Assembly: GCF_026616195.1 (NCBI RefSeq)
Contig: NZ_JANHDH010000002.1
Location: 248,001 to 312,000, forward strand
Source: Haloarchaeobius amylolyticus
Lineage (GTDB): Archaea > Halobacteriota > Halobacteria > Halobacteriales > Natrialbaceae
Length of the DNA: 64,000 nucleotides
Direction of reading: 5' to 3'
The notes below the pieces were generated by a model. That model searched no databases. It was not told the DNA's origin and saw only the letters and a program-made list of their open reading frames with translations. How positions within the stretch are numbered: the stretch's first letter is position 1; each line of letters opens with the position of its first letter. Positions 1 to 9,193 of the stretch are shown piece after piece. The translations under genes were made by a program, and so were the position numbers.

Positions 1-475
1 CGACGGTGAGGCTGTTGACGAAGAACTTCTTGAACCCGGACGGGTTCTCGATGCCGTAGGCTGAGGCGTCGAGGAACGTGATCGACGGGGTGTTGACCAC
101 GATGGCGGAGTTCGTCAGGGGGACGTTGAGGCTGATGGCGTACCCCGGGATGATGAGGTCGCCGATGACCCAGACGAAGTTCTTCATCGTGGGGTTCTGG
201 GGGTAGAGGACGAGCCCGCTGGTCGAGTAGATGGAGCCACCGGAGCTCGACAGCGCAGAGATGAGGATCCAGTACAGCGGGAACAGCAGGGCGAGCACGA
301 CGACGAGTGCGCCGAGCGTGATGCCCGCGGTCTTCAGCGGTTTCGTGGCGGGGATCTTCCCCGACCGGACCGCGTGGACCGTGTACCGGGCCTCCCGGAC
401 GAGTTCGACCGGCGTCAGCAGGACGTTCTTGACGTCCTCCTTGATGCTGCGGCCGACGGCACGGAGCAGGCTCAT
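1..475 (-). CDS. ABC sugar permease, MalG-like (partial, C-terminus off the left edge)
   Basis: Inner subunit of a carbohydrate ABC importer. About 158 N-terminal residues are visible. They form a cytoplasmic segment of about 45 residues, a first membrane helix (around residues 49-68, rich in Val/Leu/Ala and ending in FPLYW), then an external loop. The EAA loop that contacts the ATPase would lie beyond the window. The ATG at 475 overlaps the TGA of the preceding permease as ATGA, so the two are translationally coupled. Gene order (binding protein, MalF-like, MalG-like) is the usual one for CUT1 sugar importers. The family is assigned from context and the N-terminal topology, because the diagnostic part is missing. 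Confidence 0.85.
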   Translation of the reverse strand, partial: MSLLRAVGRSIKEDVKNVLLTPVELVREARYTVHAVRSGKIPATKPLKTAGITLGALVVVLALLFPLYWILISALSSSGGSIYSTSGLVLYPQNPTMKNFVWVIGDLIIPGYAISLNVPLTNSAIVVNTPSITFLDASAYGIENPSGFKKFFVNSLTV

Positions 476-1437
476 GCCTCGTTCACCCCGTCGGCGAGTT
501 TGCCCTTCTTGACGTTCAGCCACATGAACGCGCCGATGATGACGACGGCGACGAGGCTGATGGCGGCACCCTCACCGTACTGGGAGAACGAGAACGCCTC
601 CTTGTACGCGTAGAGGATGATGAGTTCGTTGGCGCGCGCGGGGCCGCCGTTGTTGAACACGAAGGGGATGAGCAGTTGCTGGAACGATGCCGCGGCGGTC
701 AGGATGGACGCGAACAGCACGGGGCGCTTGATGGACGGGAGCGTCACGTGCAGGAAGCGCGAGAAGTAGCCCGCGCCGTCGACCATCGCCGCCTCGTGGA
801 GTTCGTCGGGCACGTTCTGGAGCGCGCTCACGGTGATGATGACCATGAACGGGTAGGCGAGCCACGCCTCGGTGATGTTGTAGGCCATGAACGCCATCCA
901 GCGCTTGCTCATCCACGCGATGGAGTCCATGCCGAGGGTGCCAAGCACCTGGTTGGCCAGCCCGAACTCGGCGGAGCTGAAGATGCCACGCCAGACGGTG
1001 ATGGTGAAGATGGCCGGCAGGCCCATCGGGACGATGATGAGCGAGCGCATCCACCGCTTGCCGCGCACGCGGTCACCGGTCACGACGAGGGCGATGCCGA
1101 GGCTCAGGCAGATCTTCAGGATGACGCTCGTGGCGACGAACAGCCACGTGATGCCGAAGGAGTTCCAGAACGCGGGGTCAGTGAGGACGGAGATGTAGTT
1201 CTCCAGTCCGATGAACGTCGCCTCACCGAACGTCAGGAGCGACAGCGCGCCCTCGCCGGCGAACAGGTTCGACGGCTTCGCGTTCGTGAAGGACACCCCG
1301 ATGAGGTACAGGATGGGGAACAGCATGAACGCCGAGAACATGAACAGTCCCGGCAGGACGAGGAGGAGCGATGCGTCTTCGCGCTCCAGGAACGGGATGT
1401 CTTCGACCCGCTGTGCGACGCCAGATTCGGTGCTCAT
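472..1437 (-). CDS. ABC sugar permease, MalF-like
   Basis: A 321-residue membrane subunit of a CUT1-type carbohydrate importer. A helix at about residues 25-50 follows a short charged N-terminus. A periplasmic loop and five further hydrophobic segments come next, and the EAA-type cytoplasmic loop is visible near residue 215 (ELHEAAMVDGAGYFSRFLHV). This is the motif that docks on the MalK-type ATPase, probably the protein encoded at 5561-6691. It starts 1 base after the stop of the binding-protein gene and overlaps the next permease by 4 bases. Substrate is inferred from the two neighbouring GH15 glucosidases to be malto-oligosaccharides or other alpha-glucans. Confidence 0.92.
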   Translation of the reverse strand: MSTESGVAQRVEDIPFLEREDASLLLVLPGLFMFSAFMLFPILYLIGVSFTNAKPSNLFAGEGALSLLTFGEATFIGLENYISVLTDPAFWNSFGITWLFVATSVILKICLSLGIALVVTGDRVRGKRWMRSLIIVPMGLPAIFTITVWRGIFSSAEFGLANQVLGTLGMDSIAWMSKRWMAFMAYNITEAWLAYPFMVIITVSALQNVPDELHEAAMVDGAGYFSRFLHVTLPSIKRPVLFASILTAAASFQQLLIPFVFNNGGPARANELIILYAYKEAFSFSQYGEGAAISLVAVVIIGAFMWLNVKKGKLADGVNEA

Positions 1438-1438
1438 C

Positions 1439-2740
1439 TTACTCCCAGTTGGACCGGATCTTCTTCGCGGCCTGTGCGAGGGCCGATTCGGGGTCCGCGT
1501 CGCCGTTGAACGCCTTGGTGAGGGCGTCGCCGACCGGGCCCCACACCTTGTTCATTTTCGGGTGCGTCGGCATCGGGTAGCCCTGTGCGACGGCCTCGGA
1601 GAAGCCACGGACGCGCGGCGGGAGTTCGTCGCTGCCGGCGAGGCTGTCGAGGACCGGGATGGCGCCCTGGTCCTTCGCGGCCTGCAGTGCGCGGTCCTCG
1701 TTCGTGACGTGCCACTCGGCGAACGACCGGGCGGCGGACGCGCTGGCGCCGCCCTCGGCCATCGCCTTCGAGAAGTACCACATCGTGATGCCCGTGTAGG
1801 GGTTGGGCTCGCCGCCCTCGGGCTTGGGGAGCTTCGTGACGCCGAAGTTCACGCCCTTCTCGTTGAGCGTCGAGAGGTACCACGGGCCGTTGATGGCGAA
1901 GGCGGCGTTGCCCTCGGCGAAGACGGCTGCCTGGGCCTCGTAGCCGGGGTCCTTCGGCATGTACGGCTTGAAGTTGTCGAGTGCGAACTTGAGCCCCTTG
2001 ACGGTACTCGACTGCTCGAGGCCGAGCATCGGGTCCTTCTGGGGGTCGAAGTAGTAGCCACCGAAGCCCTGGAGCCACGCGCTGGCGAAGTAGGGGTCGA
2101 ACGGGTAGCCGATGCCGTACTTCCCGTTGCTGGGGTCGTGGAAGTCCTCCATCACGGAGCGCATGTCGGCGACCGTCTCCGGCGGGGAATCGACGACGTC
2201 CTTGTTGTAGACGAGCGCCACGGTCTCCGCGGAGTGCGGGAGGCCGACGGTCTTGCCGTCGAACTGGACGGCCTGTGCGGCCGCGTCGGTGAACTGGTCG
2301 AGGCTGACGGAGAGTTCGTCGCCCTGGCCAGCGAGGAAGCCACGCTGGGAGTAGTCGCCGACCCAGTCGTGTGCCCACTCGAAGAGTTTCGGGCCCTGGC
2401 CGGCGGGGATGGCACTGGTCGTCTTCTTCGCGAGGTCGGCGATGTCCGCACCCTTGATGGTGTGCTTGGAGTTGCCGTTGAAGTTCTCGATGGCCTCCTT
2501 GCGTGCCGGAATCTCCGTGTCGGGGAGGCTGTACCAGACCTTCGCGGTGCCGGCCGGTCCGGACGAGGTCGTCGTCTCTTCCGAGTCGGAGTCGCCACCG
2601 CCGTCGTTATCGTTGCCACCGCCGCCGTCGTTCGCCTGCGTGTCGGTCGACTGCTCCTGGACGCCCACACAGCCCGCGAGCGTGCCGAGGGTACCTGCCA
2701 CACCGAGCTTCTTGAGCACTGCCCTGCGTTCCATTGACAT
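1439..2740 (-). CDS. Extracellular sugar-binding lipoprotein of ABC importer (maltose-binding type)
   Basis: A 433-residue solute-binding protein. The chosen ATG (2740) gives MSMERRAVLKKLGVAGTLGT followed by LAGC. This is an RR-type Tat signal with a lipobox Cys, so the protein should be folded inside, exported and lipid-anchored. A Gly/Asp-rich linker follows, then the family 1 binding fold, with aromatic residues (WLQGFGGYYFD) typical of maltodextrin binding. An upstream in-frame extension of 18 residues would bury the signal and run through the promoter, so it was rejected. A TATA-like TTTAAG lies about 32-37 bases upstream. It is first in the operon with the two permeases. Confidence 0.93.
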   Translation of the reverse strand: MSMERRAVLKKLGVAGTLGTLAGCVGVQEQSTDTQANDGGGGNDNDGGGDSDSEETTTSSGPAGTAKVWYSLPDTEIPARKEAIENFNGNSKHTIKGADIADLAKKTTSAIPAGQGPKLFEWAHDWVGDYSQRGFLAGQGDELSVSLDQFTDAAAQAVQFDGKTVGLPHSAETVALVYNKDVVDSPPETVADMRSVMEDFHDPSNGKYGIGYPFDPYFASAWLQGFGGYYFDPQKDPMLGLEQSSTVKGLKFALDNFKPYMPKDPGYEAQAAVFAEGNAAFAINGPWYLSTLNEKGVNFGVTKLPKPEGGEPNPYTGITMWYFSKAMAEGGASASAARSFAEWHVTNEDRALQAAKDQGAIPVLDSLAGSDELPPRVRGFSEAVAQGYPMPTHPKMNKVWGPVGDALTKAFNGDADPESALAQAAKKIRSNWE

Positions 2741-2770
2741 GGTGAATATTAGATGAATTAGTCCTTCACA

Positions 2771-2778
2771 CCTTAAAT
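2771..2778 (-). promoter_or_regulatory. TATA-like element for the sugar-binding protein operon
   Basis: Read on the minus strand the sequence is GATTTAAG, centred about 35 bases before the ATG at 2740. This would place transcription start within a few bases of the start codon or give a very short leader, the common haloarchaeal arrangement. Confidence 0.5.
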
Positions 2779-2802
2779 CATTCGGCTCCGTCACTATTGT
2801 TT

Positions 2803-2820
2803 GTACAACTCCCGTTGTAC
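2803..2820. promoter_or_regulatory. Perfect inverted repeat, candidate operator of the sugar ABC operon
   Basis: The sequence GTACAACTCCCGTTGTAC has perfect 7-base arms around a 4-base spacer. It sits 25-50 bases upstream of the TATA-like element of the binding-protein gene and 11 bases after the stop of the exported glucosidase. The position fits a site for an activator or repressor. A terminator hairpin is less likely because no T-run follows on either strand. It does not match the TACT-N-GAGTA consensus of Halobacterium TrmB. Confidence 0.45.
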
Positions 2821-2830
2821 CCCCTGACCT

Positions 2831-5452
2831 CTAGGACCCCGTGACCGAGACCGACGTCCGGGCCGTCGCCAGCCCGACCGTCTCCAGCGGGTCGTCGCCA
2901 CTCGGCGCGACCACGGTGATCTGGTTCCGACCCTCGGCGAGCGTGACGGTCGCGTCGAAGGAGCCGTCGGAGACGGGCAGTCGGGTGGTCTCCGCGCCGG
3001 TCCTGACGACGACCTCGGCCGCGTCGGTCGTCCCCGAGAGGGACACCTCCGTCGTGTCCACGACCGGGTCGGGGAAGGTCACGTCGAGCGAGGGCGCCGG
3101 CGTCTGTTCGCCCTCGACGTAGCGCTGCTCGACGAACGCGGGCGTCTCGACCGGTTCACCCACGTCGAGGCTCCACGCGAGCCGGACGAACTGGGCCATG
3201 CTCCACGAGAGGGGCGTGGCACTGCCCGTGCCCTCGCCGAACGCCCAGCCGTACTCGGTCGGCTCCTCGCGGTCCCACACCTGCTCGGGGATCATGCGGC
3301 CTTCGTTGGCGAACCGGGCCATCGTCCGAAGCAGGTTCTGCGGGGCGAGGTCGCCCGAGGTGGTCCCCGCGCGGAGCTCGTACTCGGCGCGCTCGCCCGT
3401 GAAGATGGGCCAGAGCCGCCCCTTCGTGTTCGGTGCGACCGACCACGGCGCGCCCGATTCGCCCTCGCCGTAGCCGTCGCCGTTGTAGCGGTACCAGGCC
3501 GGGCCGCTGGGCGTGTCGACGCGGATGGTCTCGTCGACCACCGACAGCGAGTTCTGCACCAGCTCGTCGTCGGCCGGGACGATGCCGAGTCGGACGAGTT
3601 CGAGGAAGCCGGCGTCGATGACGGCGCGCTCGTCGAGCGTCGGGCCGCCGTTTGCCAGCCCGCGGTCCGCACCGTCGTCGGGGTCGCGGTCGTCGTTCAC
3701 GCGGAAGTAGTACGGCGGCTCGTGGCCGTCCGCGCCGGTCGTGGTCGCACACCACTCCGAGACGCCGTCGCGCCAGCGGTCCGCCAGGCCGAGGTAGACC
3801 AGCGCGTCCTCGCGCTCGCCCTCGTCCGCGGCCAGGCGCGCGGCGCACGCGAGGCCGGCGACCTCGGCCGCGATGGTGCTCGGCGAGAAGCCGCCCTCCT
3901 CCTCCCAGCGTTCCTGGGCCGTCTCGGGGCCGCTCCGGGCCACGTAGTCCGCGGACGCCCGGATGCTGTCGTAGCCGTAGGCCGCCTCATCGAATCCGTG
4001 CCCGTGGCGTTCGCGCAGCTGGTAGGCCATCACGAGCGGGAAGGCGACGTTGTCGAGTTGCTCGCCGCCCCAGCGGGTGCGCCCGTCGAGGTAGGTGTTC
4101 TGCGGGAGGAAGCCCTGTTCGTCCTGCTGGACCGTCAGCAGGTACTCGGTGGCCGCGATGGCCGCCTCGGCGTGCCCCATCGCGTCGAGGGCGGTGAACG
4201 CCTGGTAGAGGTCGCGCGACCAGACGAAGTTGTAGCCCACGTCGCTCGCTTTGTCGGCGATGACGCCCTTGCCCCAGGGGACCGACGGGGAGGCGATGCC
4301 GGCGCCGTGGAAGGTCTTGTCCTCGACCGCGCGCAGGGCCATAGCGGCGGTCCGGTACTGCGGTTCGAGGGCGTCGTCGCCCGCGACCGAGTCGGGGACG
4401 CGCACGTCCTCGAAGAACGACCGCCAGGAGGCGCGGTACTCGGCGCGGACCGCCTCGTAGCCGCGGTCCAGCGCGCGCCTGGCTTCCGCGGTCGCGTCCT
4501 CCGCGGCGGCGTCCTGCACGAAGCCGATGGCGGCGGTGGTCTCGGTGCTGCCGGAGCCGAGTCGCCCGGCGAGGACGAGGTTCCCCTCGGCGGAATCGCT
4601 CGGGTCGAGCGCCTCGCCTCGCTGGACGAGCGCCATCGCGGACTCGTCCTTCACGCCGGCGGCGGTCGCCCAGTCGAAGCCGTCGGCGGCCGCCACGCTC
4701 GCGGCGACCACGTAGGGGTTCCCGTCCTCGTCGAGCACCGGCCCGCCGGTCGGGGCGTCCTCGGCCGCCAGCGCGTAGCCGTCGCCGTCTGTGACCCTGA
4801 CGCCGGCGTCGCCCGCGGTCGCCGCCGAGATGGCCGGGCGCGCGACGAGGTAGAGGTCGAACTCGTCGGCGGCGTCGAAGGCCACGTCCATGAGGATGGC
4901 GTCGCCGGCGGGGTCGGCGGCGTACTCGACCTGCAGCGACCAGTCGCGGTCGTCGCTCGCGGCGACCTCGTGGCGGTAGAGCAGCGCGTCGTCTGCGGCG
5001 GGGACGACCCGGCGCTCGACCGGGTCGTCGTCGCGCCGACTCTGGTCGTGGCTCCGGGCGACGTAGCCCTCGCCGTCGGTCACGAGGAAGTCCACGGTCC
5101 GGAAGTGCATCAGGTCGACGCGCGGGAAGCGCGGCTCGGTGAGTGCGCCCGCCGTCAGCGTGAACCAGACGCGCGAGGACTCGTCGGCGGCGTGGTCCGC
5201 CACCGTGCCGAGCCCGTACTTCTCGCCGGTCGTCCAGAAGGGCGCGAGTTCGACCGGGTCGAGTTCCGGTGTCGCGGTCGTCGTCCCGGTCCCCGTGCCG
5301 GCTCCCGCCGTGGTCCCGGTGTCGGCCGTGGTCCCACTGCCGTCGCTCTGGCCGTTGCAGCCCGCGAGGCCGACCGCCGCGACCCCGCCGAGCGAGCCCA
5401 GCAGGGCGCGCCGCGTCGACCCGGACCGGTCGTGTTCGCTCTCGTCACTCAT
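2831..5452 (-). CDS. Exported glucan 1,4-alpha-glucosidase (GH15), lipoprotein
   Basis: An 873-residue secreted enzyme that should release glucose from alpha-glucan ends outside the cell. The chosen start gives a Tat signal (STRRALLGSLGGVAAVGLAG then Cys), i.e. a lipoprotein, then a Thr/Gly linker. Next come a glucodextranase-type N-terminal beta-sandwich (around residues 70-330), the GH15 alpha/alpha barrel (about 350-760) and a C-terminal beta domain (about 775-873, starting FPDPVVDTTEVSLSG). Candidate catalytic acids are the Glu in RWEEEGGFSPST and the Glu in IPEQVWDRE. The gene faces away from the MalK gene across a 108-base divergent promoter region. The product probably supplies substrate to the ABC importer. 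Confidence 0.9.
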   Translation of the reverse strand: MSDESEHDRSGSTRRALLGSLGGVAAVGLAGCNGQSDGSGTTADTGTTAGAGTGTGTTTATPELDPVELAPFWTTGEKYGLGTVADHAADESSRVWFTLTAGALTEPRFPRVDLMHFRTVDFLVTDGEGYVARSHDQSRRDDDPVERRVVPAADDALLYRHEVAASDDRDWSLQVEYAADPAGDAILMDVAFDAADEFDLYLVARPAISAATAGDAGVRVTDGDGYALAAEDAPTGGPVLDEDGNPYVVAASVAAADGFDWATAAGVKDESAMALVQRGEALDPSDSAEGNLVLAGRLGSGSTETTAAIGFVQDAAAEDATAEARRALDRGYEAVRAEYRASWRSFFEDVRVPDSVAGDDALEPQYRTAAMALRAVEDKTFHGAGIASPSVPWGKGVIADKASDVGYNFVWSRDLYQAFTALDAMGHAEAAIAATEYLLTVQQDEQGFLPQNTYLDGRTRWGGEQLDNVAFPLVMAYQLRERHGHGFDEAAYGYDSIRASADYVARSGPETAQERWEEEGGFSPSTIAAEVAGLACAARLAADEGEREDALVYLGLADRWRDGVSEWCATTTGADGHEPPYYFRVNDDRDPDDGADRGLANGGPTLDERAVIDAGFLELVRLGIVPADDELVQNSLSVVDETIRVDTPSGPAWYRYNGDGYGEGESGAPWSVAPNTKGRLWPIFTGERAEYELRAGTTSGDLAPQNLLRTMARFANEGRMIPEQVWDREEPTEYGWAFGEGTGSATPLSWSMAQFVRLAWSLDVGEPVETPAFVEQRYVEGEQTPAPSLDVTFPDPVVDTTEVSLSGTTDAAEVVVRTGAETTRLPVSDGSFDATVTLAEGRNQITVVAPSGDDPLETVGLATARTSVSVTGS

Positions 5453-5529
5453 TGTCGTGCTAGCTGGTGCCGTGGATGGCAAAAGTGCTACGAAATTATG
5501 CATCACAGTTTTCGCTCAGAGGGCAAGAA

Positions 5530-5536
5530 CTATACT
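5530..5536 (+). promoter_or_regulatory. TATA-like element of the malK-type gene
   Basis: The sequence CTATACT lies 25-31 bases before the ATG at 5561, which is the spacing expected for a leaderless haloarchaeal transcript. It favours the ATG at 5561 over the in-frame ATG at 5552. Confidence 0.45.
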
Positions 5537-5560
5537 GTGGGAAAACGACTCATGCCAATA

Positions 5561-6691
5561 ATGGCGACAGTAACGCTGGACGAACTACGAAAGGAGTACG
5601 ACAACGGGCGGATCGTGGCCGTCGACGACCTCTCCATCGAGGTCGAAGACGGCGAGTTCGTCACCGTGGTCGGGCCGTCAGGCTGCGGGAAATCGACGAC
5701 GCTGCGGATGCTCGCGGGGCTGGAGCGCCCCACCGCCGGCCGGGTGAACATCGGGAACGAGGACGTGACGGACGTCCACGCGCGCAACCGCGACGTGGCG
5801 ATGGTGTTCCAGAACTACGCGCTCTACCCCCACAAGACGGTCGCCCAGAACATGGGCTTCGGCCTGCGCATGAGTACGGACCTCTCGAAGGACGAGCGCC
5901 AGCAGCGCGTCATCGAGACGGCCGAGATGATGGGTATCGAGGACCTGCTCGACGACAAGCCCGACGAACTTTCCGGCGGGCAGAAACAGCGCGTCGCACT
6001 GGGGCGCGCCATCGTCCGCGAACCCGACGTGTTCCTGTTCGACGAGCCGCTGTCGAACCTCGACGCGAAGCTCCGGACCTCGATGCGGACCGAGATCCAG
6101 CGCCTGCAGGCCGACCTCGACACCACCGCCATCTACGTCACCCACGACCAGGAGGAGGCGATGACGATGGGCGACCGCATCGTCATCCTCAAAGACGGCG
6201 AACTCCAGCAGGTCGGCCAGCCGAAGGAGGTCTACAACAACCCGACGAACGAGTTCGTCGGCGGCTTCGTCGGCTCCCCGAGCATGAACTTCCTCGACGT
6301 GGAGGTACACGACGAGGCCGGCCGCATCAGCCTGAAGGGTCCCGACGGCTTCGACTTCCAGCTCGCCGAGGCCGAGACCAGCGCGCTCCGCCGGGTGAAC
6401 AGCGGGGACGACGTCCGGCTGGGTATCCGCCCCGAGGACGTGTTCGTCACCGACGGCGGCGCGAACGCCCAGACCACCACCCTCGACGTGCTCGAACCCA
6501 TCGGGAGCGACAACTACCTCTACCTCGACATCGGCGACGACTTCATCGCCCGCGTCGACTCCGACATCGAGCCCGAGCCCGGCCAGCAGATCCAGATCAC
6601 CTTCGACTCCAATGACGTGCACCTCTTCGACCTCGAGACCGGCGAGTCGCTGTTCCTCGACCGGGGCGAAGAGCAGACCGTCACGGCCTGA
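5561..6691 (+). CDS. ABC transporter ATPase, MalK/UgpC type
   Basis: A 376-residue ATP-binding subunit that energises sugar import. It shows Walker A GPSGCGKST at residues 38-46, the signature LSGGQKQR, Walker B VFLFDEPLSNLDA and the switch His in YVTHDQEEAM. A C-terminal TOBE/OB regulatory region of about 130 residues is typical of MalK and UgpC. The reading frame stays open far upstream, but that part is antisense to the glucosidase gene. It is divergent from the glucosidase and separated from the permeases by it. It is the only MalK-type ATPase in view, so it very likely serves the permeases at 1-1437, perhaps with other importers as well. Confidence 0.95.
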   Translation: MATVTLDELRKEYDNGRIVAVDDLSIEVEDGEFVTVVGPSGCGKSTTLRMLAGLERPTAGRVNIGNEDVTDVHARNRDVAMVFQNYALYPHKTVAQNMGFGLRMSTDLSKDERQQRVIETAEMMGIEDLLDDKPDELSGGQKQRVALGRAIVREPDVFLFDEPLSNLDAKLRTSMRTEIQRLQADLDTTAIYVTHDQEEAMTMGDRIVILKDGELQQVGQPKEVYNNPTNEFVGGFVGSPSMNFLDVEVHDEAGRISLKGPDGFDFQLAEAETSALRRVNSGDDVRLGIRPEDVFVTDGGANAQTTTLDVLEPIGSDNYLYLDIGDDFIARVDSDIEPEPGQQIQITFDSNDVHLFDLETGESLFLDRGEEQTVTA

Positions 6692-6775
6692 ACCCGTTCT
6701 TCCTCTCCTCTCGAAGCGGTCTTCCGAACGGCCGACACGGTTACGTGTCTCCAATTCGTCACGTTGGCCAGGCCG

Positions 6776-7054
6776 ATGCTCCCCCTCCTGCTCGACGCCA
6801 TCCAGTCGGTCCCTCAGCGCGCGTGGCTGTCGCTCGCAGCCTCGCTCTTCCTGTTCGGTATCGGCGGCCTGTACCTCTACTACGAGGTCCGTGCGCTCGC
6901 CGGACTCGGGGACCCCGTCGGGCCGTCGGACGACGACGAGCTGACAGGGGTCACCGTCTTGCGGCGCATCAGGGCCTGGATCGTCATCATCACGTTCCCG
7001 ATCTTCGGACTGCTGTTCCTCGTTCTGTTCATCAGCGCCTTACGGGCGGCCTGA
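6776..7054 (+). CDS. Small membrane protein of unknown function
   Basis: A 92-residue protein with two clear membrane helices, at about residues 16-36 and 65-88, joined by an acidic loop containing DPVGPSDDDE. A TTG 12 bases upstream is an alternative start. It lies between the MalK gene and the convergent cytoplasmic glucosidase. No family is recognised and nothing ties it firmly to sugar uptake. Confidence 0.6.
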   Translation: MLPLLLDAIQSVPQRAWLSLAASLFLFGIGGLYLYYEVRALAGLGDPVGPSDDDELTGVTVLRRIRAWIVIITFPIFGLLFLVLFISALRAA

Positions 7055-7097
7055 TTCCGGTCGTGACCCAGACCGCGAAAACGAGAGCGGAGCGTCC

Positions 7098-9158
7098 CTA
7101 CTGGTCGGCGACGGCGCGCCGTTCCGCCAGCATGTCGTACTCGTCCATCAGCGCGACGGTCGCCAGCCGGAGGGCGTGGGGCCAGCCCAGGGGGGTCGCG
7201 CTGTCGGGCGTCCCGTCGTCGAACACCTGCTCGGGGAGGTAGCTGGTGTCCATGCACAGCGGGCCGCCGGGGAGGACGAGCGCGAGGAGTTCGCGGGCCA
7301 GCGCGGCGAACTCGTCGGCGCGGTCGTCGCCGTGGTCGCGCAGGACCGCCGCGAGGCTGGCGGCGGCGTGGGCGCCCCACGCGGTCGAGACGGACCAGAT
7401 CTTCTCGTCGTGCTGCTCGCGCATCCGCCAGCCGTCGCCCTCGTAGCGGATGAGCCCCTCGACCTCGTCGGTGGGGCGGCGCCAGAGCGTCTGGACGACC
7501 GTCTCGACGTGGGAGACGAGCCGGTCGAGGCGGGCCTCGTCGACGGACTCGAACTGGTCGTAGGTCCGGTGTGCGGCGGCCACGGCCAGCGTCGCGGAGT
7601 CACACCGGGCGTCGAGGACGGTGCCCTCCTCCTCGTCCTCGGTGTACTCCCGGAGCGCGTAGATGCCCTTCTCGGGGACCCAGAGGTCGTCCATGGCGTC
7701 GTACACCTGCCGGGCGCGGCTCGCGGCGTGGTCGGCGAGGTCGGCGTCGACGCCCGCGGTCCCGGCGAGGGTCGCGTACGCCTCGAGGAAGGTGGCGGCG
7801 GTGTGGGTGAACCGCCCGGTCATGTCCTCCCAGGCGTTCTGGCAGACCTCGGGCCGGCCGTCGTCCTCGAGCGTGTCGTCGAGGCTGTCGAGGGCGGCTT
7901 CGAGCGTCGCCGTCACGTCGGTCCGGTCTGCCTCGTCGTCGGTCGCGTCGGCGTAGGCGCCGAGGAAGGCGATGACGCTCCCGGTCTGGTCGGCCTGGTA
8001 GTCCACGTCGTCGCCCGACTCGAGCCGGCCGTTGGCCCATCCGGGGGCGAGGCTGCCGTCGTGGGGCCAGACGCGGTGGGGCCAGGAGCCGTCCTCGCGC
8101 TGGGTGTCGGCGTAGGCGGCCGCGCTCTGGTCGTGCCAGTCGTCGAGGGCGAGGTCGTACTCGGCGGCCGATTCCAGGAGGAACAGGGATATCTCGGCGT
8201 CGTCGCGGAACCAGGTGTAGCCGTAGCCGCCGGAGTAGGCGTAGAACGGGTCGAAGTCGGGGCCGGCGATACGGAGGCCGGTCCGCCCGGAGAGCAGCGA
8301 GAGGACGCGCAGGTCGGCCGCCATCGCCTCGGCATAGTCGTGGTCGTCGGGGACGGGGACCTCGACCTGCTCGGTGGCGGCGTCCTCTAGGGCTCCCGCG
8401 TCGGTGTAGGTCGCCGCGAGGTCGTCGAGGTGCGCGAGGGCGTCCTCGCGCGGGAACTCGCTGCTGTCGGTCAGGAGCGTCGTCAGCGTCGCCGAGCCGT
8501 CCTCGACGGGGAGGAACGCGACGAGGTTACCGCTCAGGCGAGCCTCCTCGTAGCGCCCGTTGCTGATGGGTCGGGGGAGGTCGACCGGCTCGTCCGACAG
8601 TATCTCGCCGTACTTCGCGGCGACCTGCCCCTGTATCTCGGCGAAGCCGGTCGCGCTGGCGACGAAGTCGTGCTCGTCGGTGTGGAACACCTCGATGGCG
8701 GTCTCGTGGTGGAGCTGGCCGATGCGGGTGTCCTGGGCGTCGGGGGCGAACCCGACGAAGGCGACGACCTCCACGTCCTCGCCCGAGAGGTCCTCACAGT
8801 CGAAGTACGTGACGTGGGCGTCGCCGAGTGTGAGGTCGTACTGGCTGACGCTTCCGAGGTGTGTCTCGTGGTCGGTGACGACCAGCGCGGTGTGGCGGTG
8901 GTAGGTCTGGGCGGTCGGCTGGCAGTGGTCGAACCAGACGACGTCGTCGTCGACGCGGAGGCCGAACCGGGACCGTTCCAGCCCGTTCAGCCCCGTCAGC
9001 GGATACCCGTAGTCAGAGAGAGAACCGTCCGGGTCGACGTGGACGAGCCGCCCGTCCCGTCCCGAGAAGTGGCCAGTCGTCGACCGGGACTCGCCCGGGA
9101 AGGCGGTCGCGTCGTGCCGATGGTGTTTGTAATCGTTGAGTGCGTCCCGTAGTTGCAT
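7098..9158 (-). CDS. Cytoplasmic GH15 glycoside hydrolase (glucoamylase-like)
   Basis: A 686-residue protein without a signal peptide, so it should act in the cytosol on imported oligosaccharides or internal glucans. The N-terminal half is the GH15-type beta domain. The C-terminal alpha/alpha barrel shows YGYTWFRDDAE, the acid region NAWEDMTGRFTHTAATF and the base region LPEQVFDDGTPDSATPLGW. The ATG at 9158 is supported by TTATAA at 9183-9188, about 25-30 bases upstream. Its paralogue at 2831-5452 is exported, so the locus encodes one outside and one inside glucosidase. Exact substrate (maltodextrin, trehalose-like sugar or dextran) cannot be read from sequence. Confidence 0.88.
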   Translation of the reverse strand: MQLRDALNDYKHHRHDATAFPGESRSTTGHFSGRDGRLVHVDPDGSLSDYGYPLTGLNGLERSRFGLRVDDDVVWFDHCQPTAQTYHRHTALVVTDHETHLGSVSQYDLTLGDAHVTYFDCEDLSGEDVEVVAFVGFAPDAQDTRIGQLHHETAIEVFHTDEHDFVASATGFAEIQGQVAAKYGEILSDEPVDLPRPISNGRYEEARLSGNLVAFLPVEDGSATLTTLLTDSSEFPREDALAHLDDLAATYTDAGALEDAATEQVEVPVPDDHDYAEAMAADLRVLSLLSGRTGLRIAGPDFDPFYAYSGGYGYTWFRDDAEISLFLLESAAEYDLALDDWHDQSAAAYADTQREDGSWPHRVWPHDGSLAPGWANGRLESGDDVDYQADQTGSVIAFLGAYADATDDEADRTDVTATLEAALDSLDDTLEDDGRPEVCQNAWEDMTGRFTHTAATFLEAYATLAGTAGVDADLADHAASRARQVYDAMDDLWVPEKGIYALREYTEDEEEGTVLDARCDSATLAVAAAHRTYDQFESVDEARLDRLVSHVETVVQTLWRRPTDEVEGLIRYEGDGWRMREQHDEKIWSVSTAWGAHAAASLAAVLRDHGDDRADEFAALARELLALVLPGGPLCMDTSYLPEQVFDDGTPDSATPLGWPHALRLATVALMDEYDMLAERRAVADQ

Positions 9159-9182
9159 TACACGTAGCATGGACCCCCCGCG

Positions 9183-9188
9183 TTATAA
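9183..9188 (-). promoter_or_regulatory. TATA box of the cytoplasmic GH15 gene
   Basis: TTATAA lies 25-30 bases upstream of the ATG at 9158, which suits a leaderless transcript and supports that start. Confidence 0.55.
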
Positions 9189-9193
9189 CAGTT

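Noticed and set aside
1211-2737. Long plus-strand open frame opposite the sugar-binding protein
   Set aside because: Antisense shadow in GC-rich DNA. The minus strand has a clear Tat lipoprotein with operon context, while this frame has Arg/Val/Gly-rich sequence without motifs.
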